DNA of 64,000 nt, taken from an uncultured Christensenella sp. (GTDB lineage: Bacteria; Bacillota; Clostridia; Christensenellales; CAG-917). Within the stretch, counting starts at the first letter, position 1; each line of letters begins with the position of its first letter. Under the pieces are notes generated by a model. That model was given only the letters and a program-made list of their open reading frames with translations, was not told the DNA's origin and ran no database searches. This document shows, piece by piece, positions 7,516-16,500 of the stretch. A program made the position numbers and the translations under genes. The stretch is from the NCBI GenBank assembly GCA_910578325.1, contig CAJTQT010000002.1:124001-188000 (forward strand), given 5' to 3'.

Positions 7516-10219
7516 TCTTCATCTCCATAACAAACGCTTCTATGACGTCGCCTTCTTTCAAATCCTGATAGTTGGTCAGAGTTATGCCGCATTCGTAACC
7601 TCTTGCCATTTCTTTGACGTCGTCTTTTTCGTGACGCAACGAGGCAATTTCGCCTGTGTATTCAACCGTACCGTTGCGAATAAGTCTTGCTTTTGCATTT
7701 CTTGCAACCTTGCCGTCGATAACGTAGCAACCTGCAATCGTACCGACGCCTTTGATTTTGTATACCTTACGGACTTCCGCACTGCCGAGCACGACTTCTC
7801 TGAATTTGGGCGCGAGCAGACCTTTGACAGCCTTTTCGACGTCTTCGATTGCATTGTATATGATATCGTAGAATCTGATATCGATTTTCTTCTGCGCGGC
7901 GAGCGTTTTGGCATTAGTATCGGGACGGACGTTAAATCCGATGATAATCGCGCCTGCGGTTTCGGCAAGCAATACGTCGCTTTCTTTGATTCCGCCGACT
8001 GCACTGTGTATAATATCAATAGTAACTTCGTCGTTGCCGAGTTTTGAGAGCGACTGTTTAACCGCTTCAACCGAACCTTGCACGTCCGCTTTAATAATAA
8101 GTTTTACCGACTTCAACTCGCCCTTTGCAATCTTATCGAACAAGTCGTTAAGCGAAACGGAAGTGCTTTGCGACTGCGCGGCGGCAAGTTTGAGTCTGCG
8201 CTCTTCGGCGAGTTCTCTTGCAAATTTTTCGTCTGCAACAACGTCGATACGGTCGCCCGCTTCGGGCACGTCGTTCCAGCCTGTAACGGAAACGGGAATC
8301 GACGGACCTGCCGTTTTGACTTTTCTGCCTTTATCGTCTATCATCGCGCGGATTTTGCCTGTGCAGGTACCTGCTACTACGTTGTCACCGACTCTGAGCG
8401 TACCTGTCTGTACGAGAATCGTCGCGATTTTACCCAGTCCCTTATCGAGTTTAGCCTCGATAATTGTTCCTCTTGCCGTACGGTTGGGATTTGCTCTGAG
8501 TTGTTCGAATTCCGCTCTGACAAGAATTTGTTCGAGCAGATCTTCGATGCCTTCGCCTGTCTTTGCGGACACTCTGACTACGGGAGTTTCGCCGCCCCAT
8601 TGTTCAGGCGTAACGTCGTGTTCGGTGAGTTGTTGCAAAACTCGGTCGGGATTTGCGCCCGCTTTATCGATTTTGTTTACCGCAACAATGATAGGCACGT
8701 TTGCCTGTTTGGCATGGTTGATAGCCTCTATCGTCTGCGGCATTATTCCGTCGTCGGCAGCGACAACGAGTATTGCGATATCGGTGACCTGCGCACCGCG
8801 GGCGCGCATCGAAGTGAACGCTTCGTGTCCGGGGGTATCGAGGAAGGTAATAGGTTCGCCGTTGAGCGAAATCGTATATGCACCGATGTGCTGTGTGATT
8901 CCGCCCGCTTCGCCCTTTGTAACCTGCGTCTTTCTGATATAGTCGAGCAACGACGTTTTACCGTGATCGACATGTCCCATTATCGTAATAATCGGAGGAC
9001 GCGCAACAAGGTTTTCAAGGTCTTCGACCTCGTCTACTTCGAGTTGAGCGGTAAGCGTGTCTTCAAGTGTGACGTCGGGCTTATATTCAAGCGTAATCCC
9101 GAATTCACCCGCGACAAGTTCCGCCGTATCGAAGTCGATACTGTCGTTTATTGTTTTCATTATGCCCAGAATAAAGAGCGTTTTTACGATTTCCGCGGCG
9201 GATTTGCCTATTTTTTCGCTAAGCGTTTTTATAGATACGGGATCCGTTGTTATAACTGCGTTTTCGATGATTATAGTCGCGCTGTTTCCGCCTTCGCGGG
9301 AACGGTTGATTTTATAATTGCGTACAACCATCTCGCCGTCTTCGTCAAAAGAGATTCTGTCGTCGACGATATAACCCTTTTTGAGCAAAGCGCGTTTGTT
9401 CATCGTACGATCGTCGAATTTGTTTGAATTTGACGGACCGCCCTGTTTTCCGCTTTTGCCCTTTTGCGCGTTAGATTTGCTCGGCGGGAAAGCGGGAGCA
9501 TTTCCCAAAGGCATACGGGGCGTACCGAGACCGCCGTTCATAGGACGGCGCATTGCTCCGTTCTGAGCACCGTTCTGACCTTGCGGCCTACCGCCCTGAG
9601 GTCCGTTCTGCGGTCTGGGACCGCGAGGCTGCTGATAACCGTTTTGTCCGAACACTCTCGTCTGAACTTTCGGCTTCGGCGTAGGCGTCGGCGGAACATA
9701 TACACGGCGTACGTCTCCGTTAGGCGAGATTATAACCTGTTCGAACGGAGTTTTATTTTCTATTATAGTTTCTGTCTGTTTCGCTTTCGGAGTTTCGGCA
9801 GGCTGGGGTTTGACTTCCGTCTTTGCCTCCTTTGCCGTAGGTTTCTCCTTAGCAACCTCTTTTTTAGGTTCTTCACCCTTTACGGCAGGTTGTTCTGCTT
9901 CCGTCTTTTTAACAGTATTTTCGACTTGCGGCGCTTCTTTGCTTTCGGCGACAGGTTTTGTTTCGACGGTTTTTTCCGCTTCGCGTATAACTTCCGTCTC
10001 TGCGGTTTTGACCGATTCCTGTTTCACTGTCTGCGCCTGCAATTGTTCTTCCATTTTTGCCGCAAGCGAGTCGCGCTTAGCCTTGATAGTGGCTATAAGC
10101 ACGGACGCTCTCGACTTTTCGTGAGAAATTTCCGCGCTTAAATCGCCGAGTTTACCGTTTTTATACTCGGACAATACTTTTACGACGTCGACGGTTGCTT
10201 CTTTCTTGTTTTCGGGCAT
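7505..10219 (-). CDS. infB: Translation initiation factor IF-2
   Basis: IF-2 is the GTPase that brings initiator tRNA to the 30S subunit and promotes subunit joining. About 904 residues. A long N-terminal region rich in Lys, Glu and Pro, then in Gly and Asn, precedes the IF2_N segment and the GTPase core: [14 protein letters not shown] near residue 414, [22 protein letters not shown], then domains II to IV. The ATG at 10219 follows GAGGTG and starts 2 nt after the ylxQ stop. A GTG two codons earlier would overlap that stop. Part of the nusA-infB group. Confidence 0.97.
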   Translation of the reverse strand: MPENKKEATVDVVKVLSEYKNGKLGDLSAEISHEKSRASVLIATIKAKRDSLAAKMEEQLQAQTVKQESVKTAETEVIREAEKTVETKPVAESKEAPQVENTVKKTEAEQPAVKGEEPKKEVAKEKPTAKEAKTEVKPQPAETPKAKQTETIIENKTPFEQVIISPNGDVRRVYVPPTPTPKPKVQTRVFGQNGYQQPRGPRPQNGPQGGRPQGQNGAQNGAMRRPMNGGLGTPRMPLGNAPAFPPSKSNAQKGKSGKQGGPSNSNKFDDRTMNKRALLKKGYIVDDRISFDEDGEMVVRNYKINRSREGGNSATIIIENAVITTDPVSIKTLSEKIGKSAAEIVKTLFILGIMKTINDSIDFDTAELVAGEFGITLEYKPDVTLEDTLTAQLEVDEVEDLENLVARPPIITIMGHVDHGKTSLLDYIRKTQVTKGEAGGITQHIGAYTISLNGEPITFLDTPGHEAFTSMRARGAQVTDIAILVVAADDGIMPQTIEAINHAKQANVPIIVAVNKIDKAGANPDRVLQQLTEHDVTPEQWGGETPVVRVSAKTGEGIEDLLEQILVRAEFEQLRANPNRTARGTIIEAKLDKGLGKIATILVQTGTLRVGDNVVAGTCTGKIRAMIDDKGRKVKTAGPSIPVSVTGWNDVPEAGDRIDVVADEKFARELAEERRLKLAAAQSQSTSVSLNDLFDKIAKGELKSVKLIIKADVQGSVEAVKQSLSKLGNDEVTIDIIHSAVGGIKESDVLLAETAGAIIIGFNVRPDTNAKTLAAQKKIDIRFYDIIYNAIEDVEKAVKGLLAPKFREVVLGSAEVRKVYKIKGVGTIAGCYVIDGKVARNAKARLIRNGTVEYTGEIASLRHEKDDVKEMARGYECGITLTNYQDLKEGDVIEAFVMEMKNED

Positions 10220-10221
10220 AT

Positions 10222-10512
10222 TCACCTCAATAATTCGATTATCGCTCTTGCCAGACCGTCGTTGGTAATCGCAACGGCGTTGACGTTATCTCTGTGCAGA
10301 GCCTCTCTCAACTGTTCCGAAACGAATACGGGACAGTTCTTTATTTTGCTATTCAGCCTATCTTTGTACTTTTCGGACGCATTTGAGTCAATAAGTACAA
10401 CCTTTGCGATATTTATACGTTCGAGAATGATGTCCTCTCCGTATACTACCGCGTTGGCGCGTTGCGCGAGACCGACGTAGGACGCGAATTTATTCTGTTT
10501 CGAGCCGTCCAT
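10222..10512 (-). CDS. ylxQ: L7Ae-family ribosomal-like protein YlxQ
   Basis: A 96-residue member of the L7Ae/L30e/S12e/Gadd45 RNA-binding family (kink-turn binders). The signature covers FASYVGLAQRANAVVYGED, then KVVLIDSNASEK and the C-terminal AIIELLR. The start at 10512 is chosen because GGAGG lies 6 nt upstream. An upstream in-frame ATG at 10527 lacks that spacing. It overlaps rnpM by 23 nt and is followed at once by infB, the conserved ylxR-ylxQ-infB order. Its target RNA here is unknown. Confidence 0.9.
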   Translation of the reverse strand: MDGSKQNKFASYVGLAQRANAVVYGEDIILERINIAKVVLIDSNASEKYKDRLNSKIKNCPVFVSEQLREALHRDNVNAVAITNDGLARAIIELLR

Positions 10513-10744
10513 ACACTTCCTCCGCAACCGCGGTTTTAAAAGCGGCGTTGAGTATCTTGCGTCTTACTGCTTTGACTTTGCATTCCGCGCGGTCGTGAAT
10601 CCAGACGCCTCTTCCATCGGCTTTTCCCGTTTCGTCAAAACAAATCTGCCCGTCGGGCGTTCTGACAAACCTGAGCAGTTCCGACTTATCGGCGTGACCG
10701 TGGCATACGCAGCATTTTCTTACGTTTTTGGCATTACTCGGCAT
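10490..10744 (-). CDS. ylxR: YlxR/RnpM family RNA-binding protein
   Basis: An 84-residue DUF448 protein. YlxR homologues bind RNA, and the Bacillus protein has been described as a modulator of RNase P (RnpM). Visible features are the CVCHGHADKSELLRFVR segment near the start and the ADGRGVWIH motif in the middle. It lies between nusA (11-nt overlap) and ylxQ (23-nt overlap), so the three proteins are probably made by coupled translation. Confidence 0.93.
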   Translation of the reverse strand: MPSNAKNVRKCCVCHGHADKSELLRFVRTPDGQICFDETGKADGRGVWIHDRAECKVKAVRRKILNAAFKTAVAEEVYGRLETE

Positions 10745-11813
10745 CTGTCGCTTCCTGAGAATCCTCGTTAAGCGTCGAGTACGGCTTTACGTCTATCTTC
10801 CAGCCTGTAAGTTTTGCGGCAAGACGTGCATTCTGACCGTTTCTACCGATTGCCAGACTGAGTTTTTCATCGGGAACGATAACTTTTGCGTTCTTCTCTT
10901 CCTCATTGATAGACACCAACAGAACCTGTGCGGGACTGAGGGCGCGCGCGATGTACTCGATGGAATCGTCGCAGTATTCGACGACGTCGATTTTTTCATA
11001 ACCGCCGAGTTCTGCGATGACAGCGTTTACGCGGACTCCCTTATTGCCTATGCAGGAGCCGACTGCGTCCACGTTGGGATCTTCGCTTTTGACGGATATC
11101 TTTGTGCGGAAGCCCGCTTCGCGAACAATATTGACTATTTTTACAAGCCCTGCCTTGATTTCGGGAACTTCCATTTCGAACAGACGGCGAACAAATCCCG
11201 CCGAACTTCTCGAAACCACTACCTGCGCACCGCCGCGAAGGGATTCTCTTATTTTTTTGATATAGACTTTAATTACGTCGTTTACGTTGTATTTCTCGCT
11301 GGGAACCTGATCGGACTGCATCATAACGCCTTCCATCTGTGTACCGGTAATCTCAACAAAAACGGTATTGCCTTCTTTACGTCTTACGATTGCGCTGAGT
11401 ATCTCTCCCTGACGGCGGCTCATTTCATTGAGCACCATATCTTTCTTTATATCGTTTATGCGCTGCAATATGACCTGTTTGGCAGTCTGAGCCGCAATTC
11501 TTGAAAAGTCCTTAGGAGTAATGTCTTCGATCACGACGTCGCCGACTTTGTATTTGGAATCTATATATTGCGCGTCTTCGATGCAAATCTGCGAATCTTC
11601 GTCTTCAACTTCTTCAACGACGAGTTTATGAGCGTACACCTTGTAGGTCATTTTTTCCTCGTTAAGGCGCACTGAAATCTGGCTTGAAAAACCGAATTCC
11701 TTTTTGTACGCCGACACAAGCCCCGCTTCTATGGATTCTATCATAGACTCTTTGGGGATTCTGTACTCTCTTTCCAATTCATCCAACGCCTGGAAGAATT
11801 CTCTGTTTATCAT
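10734..11813 (-). CDS. nusA: Transcription termination/antitermination factor NusA
   Basis: NusA binds RNA polymerase and nascent RNA and affects pausing, termination and antitermination. The 359-residue protein has the short Bacillota form without C-terminal acidic repeats: an N-terminal polymerase-binding domain (to about residue 125), an S1 domain (around GEILSAIVRRKEGNTVFVEI), and two KH domains, the first containing DPNVDAVGSCIGNKGVRV and the second LAIGRNGQNARLAAKLTGW. AGGAGG precedes the ATG. It follows rimP after 12 nt. The leader upstream of rimP carries a terminator that could mediate NusA autoregulation. Confidence 0.97.
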   Translation of the reverse strand: MINREFFQALDELEREYRIPKESMIESIEAGLVSAYKKEFGFSSQISVRLNEEKMTYKVYAHKLVVEEVEDEDSQICIEDAQYIDSKYKVGDVVIEDITPKDFSRIAAQTAKQVILQRINDIKKDMVLNEMSRRQGEILSAIVRRKEGNTVFVEITGTQMEGVMMQSDQVPSEKYNVNDVIKVYIKKIRESLRGGAQVVVSRSSAGFVRRLFEMEVPEIKAGLVKIVNIVREAGFRTKISVKSEDPNVDAVGSCIGNKGVRVNAVIAELGGYEKIDVVEYCDDSIEYIARALSPAQVLLVSINEEEKNAKVIVPDEKLSLAIGRNGQNARLAAKLTGWKIDVKPYSTLNEDSQEATDAE

Positions 11814-11825
11814 TGCTATGTCCTC

Positions 11826-12302
11826 CTAAAACTTTAAGTACGGCTGTACTTTGTTCAAATTGTTTCTTGATATAATTATTTTTCGGTCAGCGACTTCGAG
11901 AGTTATGTTTTCGGAGTCGTATGCCGTAAGAATTCCGTGAAATTTTTTCTTGTCGGACGTCACGCATTCGATTTCCGTCCCGATTGCACGTCGGAAGTCG
12001 TCATCCGAGACGATTTTTCTGTCCAGTCCCAAAGAAGATACGTTGAGATTGTACGCTTCTTTAAACGCGTCGTCAAAGCCGTCAAGTACAGGCGATACGG
12101 TGTTGTGCACCGATTCGCAGTCGGCAAGAGAGACTCCGTTCTTCTTCCATATAAGCAATTCTACGGCGGGAGTGCCGTATTGCTTGAAATAGCGGACTTC
12201 AACAAGTTCGGTTCCCGCGTGGCATCTTTCCACCGCTTCCGTCAACGCAGAGTTGACGCGTTCTATATCGTCCGCCTCTATAAAAGACACTGAGTCTGCC
12301 AT
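11826..12302 (-). CDS. rimP: Ribosome maturation factor RimP
   Basis: RimP is needed for early 30S subunit maturation. The 158-residue protein has the two-domain layout: an N-terminal domain with VEVRYFKQYGTPAVELLIWKK and DCESVHNTVSPVLD, and a C-terminal domain with the typical LNVSSLGLDRKI segment and a final Sm-like barrel. The ATG is preceded by GAGAGGGGA. It is the first gene after the 146-nt gap downstream of the polC-like gene, where a promoter and terminator-like hairpin are seen. Confidence 0.95.
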   Translation of the reverse strand: MADSVSFIEADDIERVNSALTEAVERCHAGTELVEVRYFKQYGTPAVELLIWKKNGVSLADCESVHNTVSPVLDGFDDAFKEAYNLNVSSLGLDRKIVSDDDFRRAIGTEIECVTSDKKKFHGILTAYDSENITLEVADRKIIISRNNLNKVQPYLKF

Positions 12303-12316
12303 AGTTTGTATCCCCT

Positions 12317-12348
12317 CTCAAAACAAAGAGTGAGCACAGGCTCACTCT
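12317..12348 (-). terminator. Terminator-like hairpin in the rimP-nusA leader (possible attenuator)
   Basis: AGAGTGAGC and GCTCACTCT form a perfect 9-bp stem with a 4-nt loop at 12327-12348. On the minus strand it is followed by TTTGTTTTG, a U-tract broken by G. It ends just ahead of the rimP ribosome site. In B. subtilis the equivalent operon is autoregulated through NusA-stimulated termination in its leader, so an attenuator role fits. It could also end the upstream polC-like transcript. Confidence 0.7.
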
Positions 12349-12372
12349 AGTAAGGTTTACTATCGTACTTAT

Positions 12373-12401
12373 AAAATAACATATTATTTTACGCATTGCA
12401 A
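12373..12401 (-). promoter_or_regulatory. Candidate promoter for rimP-nusA-infB
   Basis: On the minus strand TTGCAA (12401-12396) and TATTTT (12378-12373) are separated by 17 nt. This lies in the gap between the polC-like gene and rimP and upstream of the leader hairpin. The -10 is weak, so this is tentative. Confidence 0.4.
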
Positions 12402-12448
12402 GCAAGTTTGGATAATTTTGTAAAATATTATGTAAGTTTACTTCAATT

Positions 12449-14029
12449 TTACATCCGCCTGACCGCTTCTTTGAGAACCCCCCAGGTCGCAAATACGTCG
12501 CTGTCTGCCCTGTGAGCGTTTTCGTGTTCGATTTTAAGCGCTTTGCTCAGAGTCGTCAACTTATGATTGCTCATCTCCGGCATATACTTGCGCGCAAGCG
12601 CGAGAGTGTCGAGAAGTTCGTTGTCGAAGATATATCCCTCTGCCGATGCAATGCGGTTGATAATGGCGAAATCATATCCGATAATGTTGTGTCCAACAAG
12701 CACCGCTCCTCGCGTAAACTTGAAGAAGTCAGGCATAACCTCCTGAATTTTGGGCGCGTCGGCAACCGTATCGTCGTCTATGTGGTGGATTTCGATTACT
12801 TCCGCAGGAATGCTGATTGGAGGCTTGACAAACGTATCGAATCTCTGTTTTTCAACTCCGTCTACAACTTTAAGCGCGGAAATCTGAACGATATGCGCAG
12901 AATCCACCATTTTTGACGTGGTTTCGAGGTCGAATATGACAAACGTCTTGCCCTTAAAGTACTTGTTGACCTCCGCAGTTCCGCCGTCGAGCAGGCTCTG
13001 CTGTTCCATTGATACGCAATCCTCGGGAATGACCGTATTATAATACTCGGGCACAGGTTTGGAAACAGACGTCTTTATGCTGTCAAAATTGATTTTACAG
13101 GCAAACATAGCCGAAACCGTATACGAAAGCGTATCATTGTATTTTGAGGCTTTACCCACGCATACAACCTGACCGCACTGTTCCAACGCGCTTTCTATCT
13201 GCTCCGTTTCCTCCGGACGAGGGAAACATACGCAGTCCATTTTACCTGTGGTATCGTCAAGCATAAAGCGCATAAGCGGCAGTTCCGCAGGTCCCGTTTT
13301 GCTGTCTTCGGGATTATATTTCTTGTTTTTATACGTGCGTTTGGACAGGTTGGAAACTTTGCCGCAGATAATAAGATTGTCACTTTCGCCTTTTACGTCC
13401 GCTATGTAGTTGGGCATTTGGGTTATTCCCGCAACTCTGCCGCGGGAGAAAATCTTTTCTCCGTCCTCTATCTCAATAAGTCTCAGACTTGAAATGTCGG
13501 TAGACGCGGTGTTTGAAATAGAGAGTTTAAAGCCTCCGTCTTTGTCGGATGACGCTACCTCCTCCGCGGATAACTCGATATTCTGATTGAAATTACGGTC
13601 GAGCCAGTCGGTAAGTCCGTCTTGCAGGTTTCCCGCCGTAAACATCTTGTAGACGGGAGTTTCGAGTCTTAAAACTACCGAGATATCCTTGTCGTCAACC
13701 GTAATTTTCAGGTGTTCGTCCGTAAGCGAACGGAAAAGCATCTGATTGTTGGTGTTGAGATATTCGAGAATACGGTTTTTAACCACCGCATTGTCCGCAT
13801 AAGTGCGTATATACTGTACTTCAACACTGATTCCGGGAAAAAGCGACTGAACCGTTTTCAGAACTTCCGCCTTGTTTTCTTCCGAGAATCCGCTTATTTC
13901 GAATGCGGAAATAATAAACTTGACCGTCAATGAGTTTGCGCGTTTGTCAAACAATGCGCCGTTGAGTTTCAGCATAGGAAATTTCCCGTCGGTAGCCGCG
14001 ACAAACTCGTCGTAAAATTTAGTTTTCAT
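12449..14029 (-). CDS. PolC-like protein lacking the polymerase domain (N-terminal, OB and DEDDh exonuclease only)
   Basis: 526 residues against about 1,430 for PolC. It sits where polC lies in Bacillota (after the rseP/ispG region, before rimP). Residues 1-150 resemble the PolC N-terminal domain. An OB-fold-like segment follows at about 217-312. A DnaQ-type 3'-5' exonuclease covers about 363-524 with all DEDDh residues visible: D367 and E369 (DLETT), D453 (HNIIGYD), H506 and D511 (HRADSD). The PHP domain and the polymerase palm, fingers and C-terminal parts are missing, and the gene ends in a clean stop 146 nt before rimP with no polymerase remnant. A good ribosome site GGAAGG precedes the ATG. 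It may be a proofreading subunit, a repair nuclease, or a paralogue kept after polC moved. Confidence 0.85.
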   Translation of the reverse strand: MKTKFYDEFVAATDGKFPMLKLNGALFDKRANSLTVKFIISAFEISGFSEENKAEVLKTVQSLFPGISVEVQYIRTYADNAVVKNRILEYLNTNNQMLFRSLTDEHLKITVDDKDISVVLRLETPVYKMFTAGNLQDGLTDWLDRNFNQNIELSAEEVASSDKDGGFKLSISNTASTDISSLRLIEIEDGEKIFSRGRVAGITQMPNYIADVKGESDNLIICGKVSNLSKRTYKNKKYNPEDSKTGPAELPLMRFMLDDTTGKMDCVCFPRPEETEQIESALEQCGQVVCVGKASKYNDTLSYTVSAMFACKINFDSIKTSVSKPVPEYYNTVIPEDCVSMEQQSLLDGGTAEVNKYFKGKTFVIFDLETTSKMVDSAHIVQISALKVVDGVEKQRFDTFVKPPISIPAEVIEIHHIDDDTVADAPKIQEVMPDFFKFTRGAVLVGHNIIGYDFAIINRIASAEGYIFDNELLDTLALARKYMPEMSNHKLTTLSKALKIEHENAHRADSDVFATWGVLKEAVRRM

Positions 14030-14097
14030 ACGTTTTCCTTCCTGCTAAATCATTTTGATTCTACAGAGTTTTCTAAATTATAGCAGATTTTATAATA

Positions 14098-15153
14098 CTA
14101 TCTCAGTTTTTCGTCAATCAGTTTTAAAAACTCCGACATCAATTCGGCATTATCGACGGTTTTTATAATCTTGCCATCCAGCATAAGCACGGACTTCTCT
14201 TTTCCGCCCGCAATGCCTATATCGCTGTTTTCACCTTCGCCGATTCCGTTTAGAGGACAGCCGAGAACTGAAATTTTTAGTTGCTTATTTATGTTTGCCG
14301 TCATCAGTTCTATGCGGTTTGCAAGTCCTTCCACATCGATTTCCGTGCGCGCGCAGGTCGGACAGGACACAACCTCAACGGCGTTTGTACGCAATCCGAG
14401 CACTTGCAAGAGTTTTTTTCCTGCGAGCACTTCCTCTCTTACGTCGGTCGACAGCGATACTCTGATTGTATCGCCTATTCCCTCGCTGAGTAAAGTGCCT
14501 ATTCCTAATGCTGATTTTATAAGTCCGCTTCGCAAAGTTCCCGCCTCGGTTACGCCTATATGTAACGGATAATCGCAACATTTAGCAAGCATACGGTTGG
14601 CATCAACGTTTGTAGACACGTCGCTTGCTTTTATAGCGATAACAATATCGCGCATTCCCTGACTCTCGAATACGTTTGCGCATTCGAGCGCGCTTTCGCA
14701 AAGCGCTTTCGCTTCGTCCATTCCTTTATATTTCGGGGCAAGCGAGCCGCCGTTTACTCCAACGCGTACTGGAACACCCAGGTCGGTCATTCTTTGAGCC
14801 AGCGGCTTTATTTCCGAAAAATCTGGCATATTCCCAGGATTCATACGTATTTTCTTTGCGCCGTTATCCAAGGCCAAATGAGCGAGTTTATAACTGTAAT
14901 GCACGTCGGCAATCAACGGCAGTCCCGTTCGCTTTGCGATTTCGCCGAAAGCGGCGCAAGACTGCTCGTCAGGTACGGCAAGTCTTATAATGTCGCAACC
15001 GACTTCTCGCAGCCCGTTTATCTGTCTGATGCATCCCTCGACGTCAACGGTTTTGGTATTGAGCATAGATTGAACAGTTATCGGAGCGTCTCCGCCGATT
15101 TTTACGTCTCCTACGCACACCTGCCTTGAAATTCTTCTTTTACACGTCATCAT
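14098..15153 (-). CDS. ispG: 4-hydroxy-3-methylbut-2-enyl diphosphate synthase IspG (GcpE)
   Basis: IspG converts methylerythritol cyclodiphosphate to HMBPP in the non-mevalonate isoprenoid pathway with a [4Fe-4S] cluster. The 351-residue form is the short bacterial type: a TIM barrel (MLNTKTVDVEGCIRQI, MNPGN, RVGVNGGSL) and a C-terminal reductase-like domain with cluster ligands in CPTCARTEID and GCPLNGIGEGE. With dxr two genes upstream it gives two enzymes of one pathway in the operon, next to uppS, which uses the products. Confidence 0.96.
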   Translation of the reverse strand: MMTCKRRISRQVCVGDVKIGGDAPITVQSMLNTKTVDVEGCIRQINGLREVGCDIIRLAVPDEQSCAAFGEIAKRTGLPLIADVHYSYKLAHLALDNGAKKIRMNPGNMPDFSEIKPLAQRMTDLGVPVRVGVNGGSLAPKYKGMDEAKALCESALECANVFESQGMRDIVIAIKASDVSTNVDANRMLAKCCDYPLHIGVTEAGTLRSGLIKSALGIGTLLSEGIGDTIRVSLSTDVREEVLAGKKLLQVLGLRTNAVEVVSCPTCARTEIDVEGLANRIELMTANINKQLKISVLGCPLNGIGEGENSDIGIAGGKEKSVLMLDGKIIKTVDNAELMSEFLKLIDEKLR

Positions 15154-15177
15154 TTTGTAATCTTCCTGTATTTTTCG

Positions 15178-16500
15178 CTATGTTACGCTAACCAGATGGA
15201 ATATGTCCAGAAATACCGTCAGCACCAAGAGCAGTATCAAGCCGACAGTGTGTATTATTCCCTCCACCTTTCTGGGCACCGGTTTTCGGAATATCATCTC
15301 AATCAGCGTGAAAAGCATTCTGCTTCCGTCAAGCGCCGGGAACGGCAATAGATTCATAACCGCAAGGTTTGCCGATATAATTGCAACCACGTAGAGGAAA
15401 CTGTCGAATCCCAGGGCGGATACTTTTGCCATCATACCTATCGTCGTGATTGTTCCGCCTGCGGATTCTATTCCTATCTTTCCCGTTATCAACGCGCCGA
15501 AAGATGCGAGGATTTTGAATACTATAAAGAAACAGAATCCGAATGACCGTCCGAGAGCAAGGAAAAACGGCAGTTTTACGCGCGCGATTGTTCGCGTTAT
15601 TCCGAATCCGTAACTGTAATAGCCCTCGCTATCCTCGGGATTTGCGCCACGTTGCACGAGCGCATTGCTCGAAGTGGCAACTTTACCGTCGTCTGCGTAC
15701 GTGACCACGATAAGCGTCAAAGGTTCGTCGGTATCTGCGTCTTCAAGTTGAGACAGTTGAGTATAAGGTATCGGATGCGACAGTTCCTTTCCGTTGACGT
15801 GAGTTATATAATCGCCTTCCTCAAACGGATTATAGAAGACTTTTTCTGCATTGAGCGTAATCCGCTTCCCGTTGCGCAATACCTTGAATTTAGCACTGTC
15901 TCCGACTTTAGCAAATGCGTTTACTATGTCTTCGTCGGACATAATATTTACTTGCTTTCCGTTTATGTTTAGAATTGCGTCGCCTTCCCGAAAAACGCTT
16001 TCAACGCCTTGCGGCGAATATACGTCTACGACGGAAGGCAGAATCTGACCGTAGGCGGAAAAGTAAACCGTAATAATGATTATCGCGCTTATAAAATTCA
16101 TAAACGCGCCCGCAAAAAGCACAATCAGTCTTTTCCACGCCTTTTGATTGTTGAAAGCGTGCGGATCCTTTACGATTTTTCCGTTTTCGTCTTTGATCTG
16201 ATTTCCGTTCTCGTCAAGAAGCGCGCCTTCGGCGTCTTCTCCGTGAAAAGAACAGAATCCGCCTATCGGGAACGGGCGCAGAGAAAACATTTCTCCCGTT
16301 TTTTTGTTTTTGCGTTTGAATATGGCTGGCCCGAATCCGATTGCAAATTCATCGATTTTAAAACCCAGAAGTTTGCCTGCCGTATAGTGCCCCAGTTCGT
16401 GTAGCACTATCATAACCATCAATGCAAGCAACGCAACGATAATATAACCGATGTATGTGAATACTTCGCCTGCTGTAACCGACAATATACTTATTTGCAC
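15178..16500 (-). CDS. rseP: RIP metalloprotease RseP (site-2 protease family)
   Basis: A membrane-embedded zinc protease that cuts transmembrane segments such as anti-sigma factors. The 440-residue protein has the zinc motif HELGH at residues 34-38 in the first membrane segment, PDZ-like repeats in the middle (VFREGDAILNINGKQV and EEGDYITHVNGKEL), and the second active-site motif LPFPALDG near residue 380, within C-terminal membrane helices. It starts with GTG immediately after the dxr stop, with GGAG as ribosome site, so it is coupled to dxr. Confidence 0.94.
   Translation of the reverse strand: MQISILSVTAGEVFTYIGYIIVALLALMVMIVLHELGHYTAGKLLGFKIDEFAIGFGPAIFKRKNKKTGEMFSLRPFPIGGFCSFHGEDAEGALLDENGNQIKDENGKIVKDPHAFNNQKAWKRLIVLFAGAFMNFISAIIIITVYFSAYGQILPSVVDVYSPQGVESVFREGDAILNINGKQVNIMSDEDIVNAFAKVGDSAKFKVLRNGKRITLNAEKVFYNPFEEGDYITHVNGKELSHPIPYTQLSQLEDADTDEPLTLIVVTYADDGKVATSSNALVQRGANPEDSEGYYSYGFGITRTIARVKLPFFLALGRSFGFCFFIVFKILASFGALITGKIGIESAGGTITTIGMMAKVSALGFDSFLYVVAIISANLAVMNLLPFPALDGSRMLFTLIEMIFRKPVPRKVEGIIHTVGLILLLVLTVFLDIFHLVSVT

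Noticed and set aside
8078..9427. Long plus-strand reading frame (449 codons) opposite infB, and a second one at 7908-8942
   Set aside because: Both lie entirely antisense to the well-conserved infB gene; their length follows from infB codon bias. They lack ribosome sites and recognisable domains.
10513..10527. Longer YlxQ start at 10527
   Set aside because: GGAGG is correctly spaced only for the ATG at 10512; the extra five residues are not conserved.
12303..12448. Remains of the missing polymerase part of PolC downstream of the exonuclease gene
   Set aside because: The 146 nt hold only AT-rich leader sequence, a promoter-like pair and a hairpin; no polymerase motifs in any frame.
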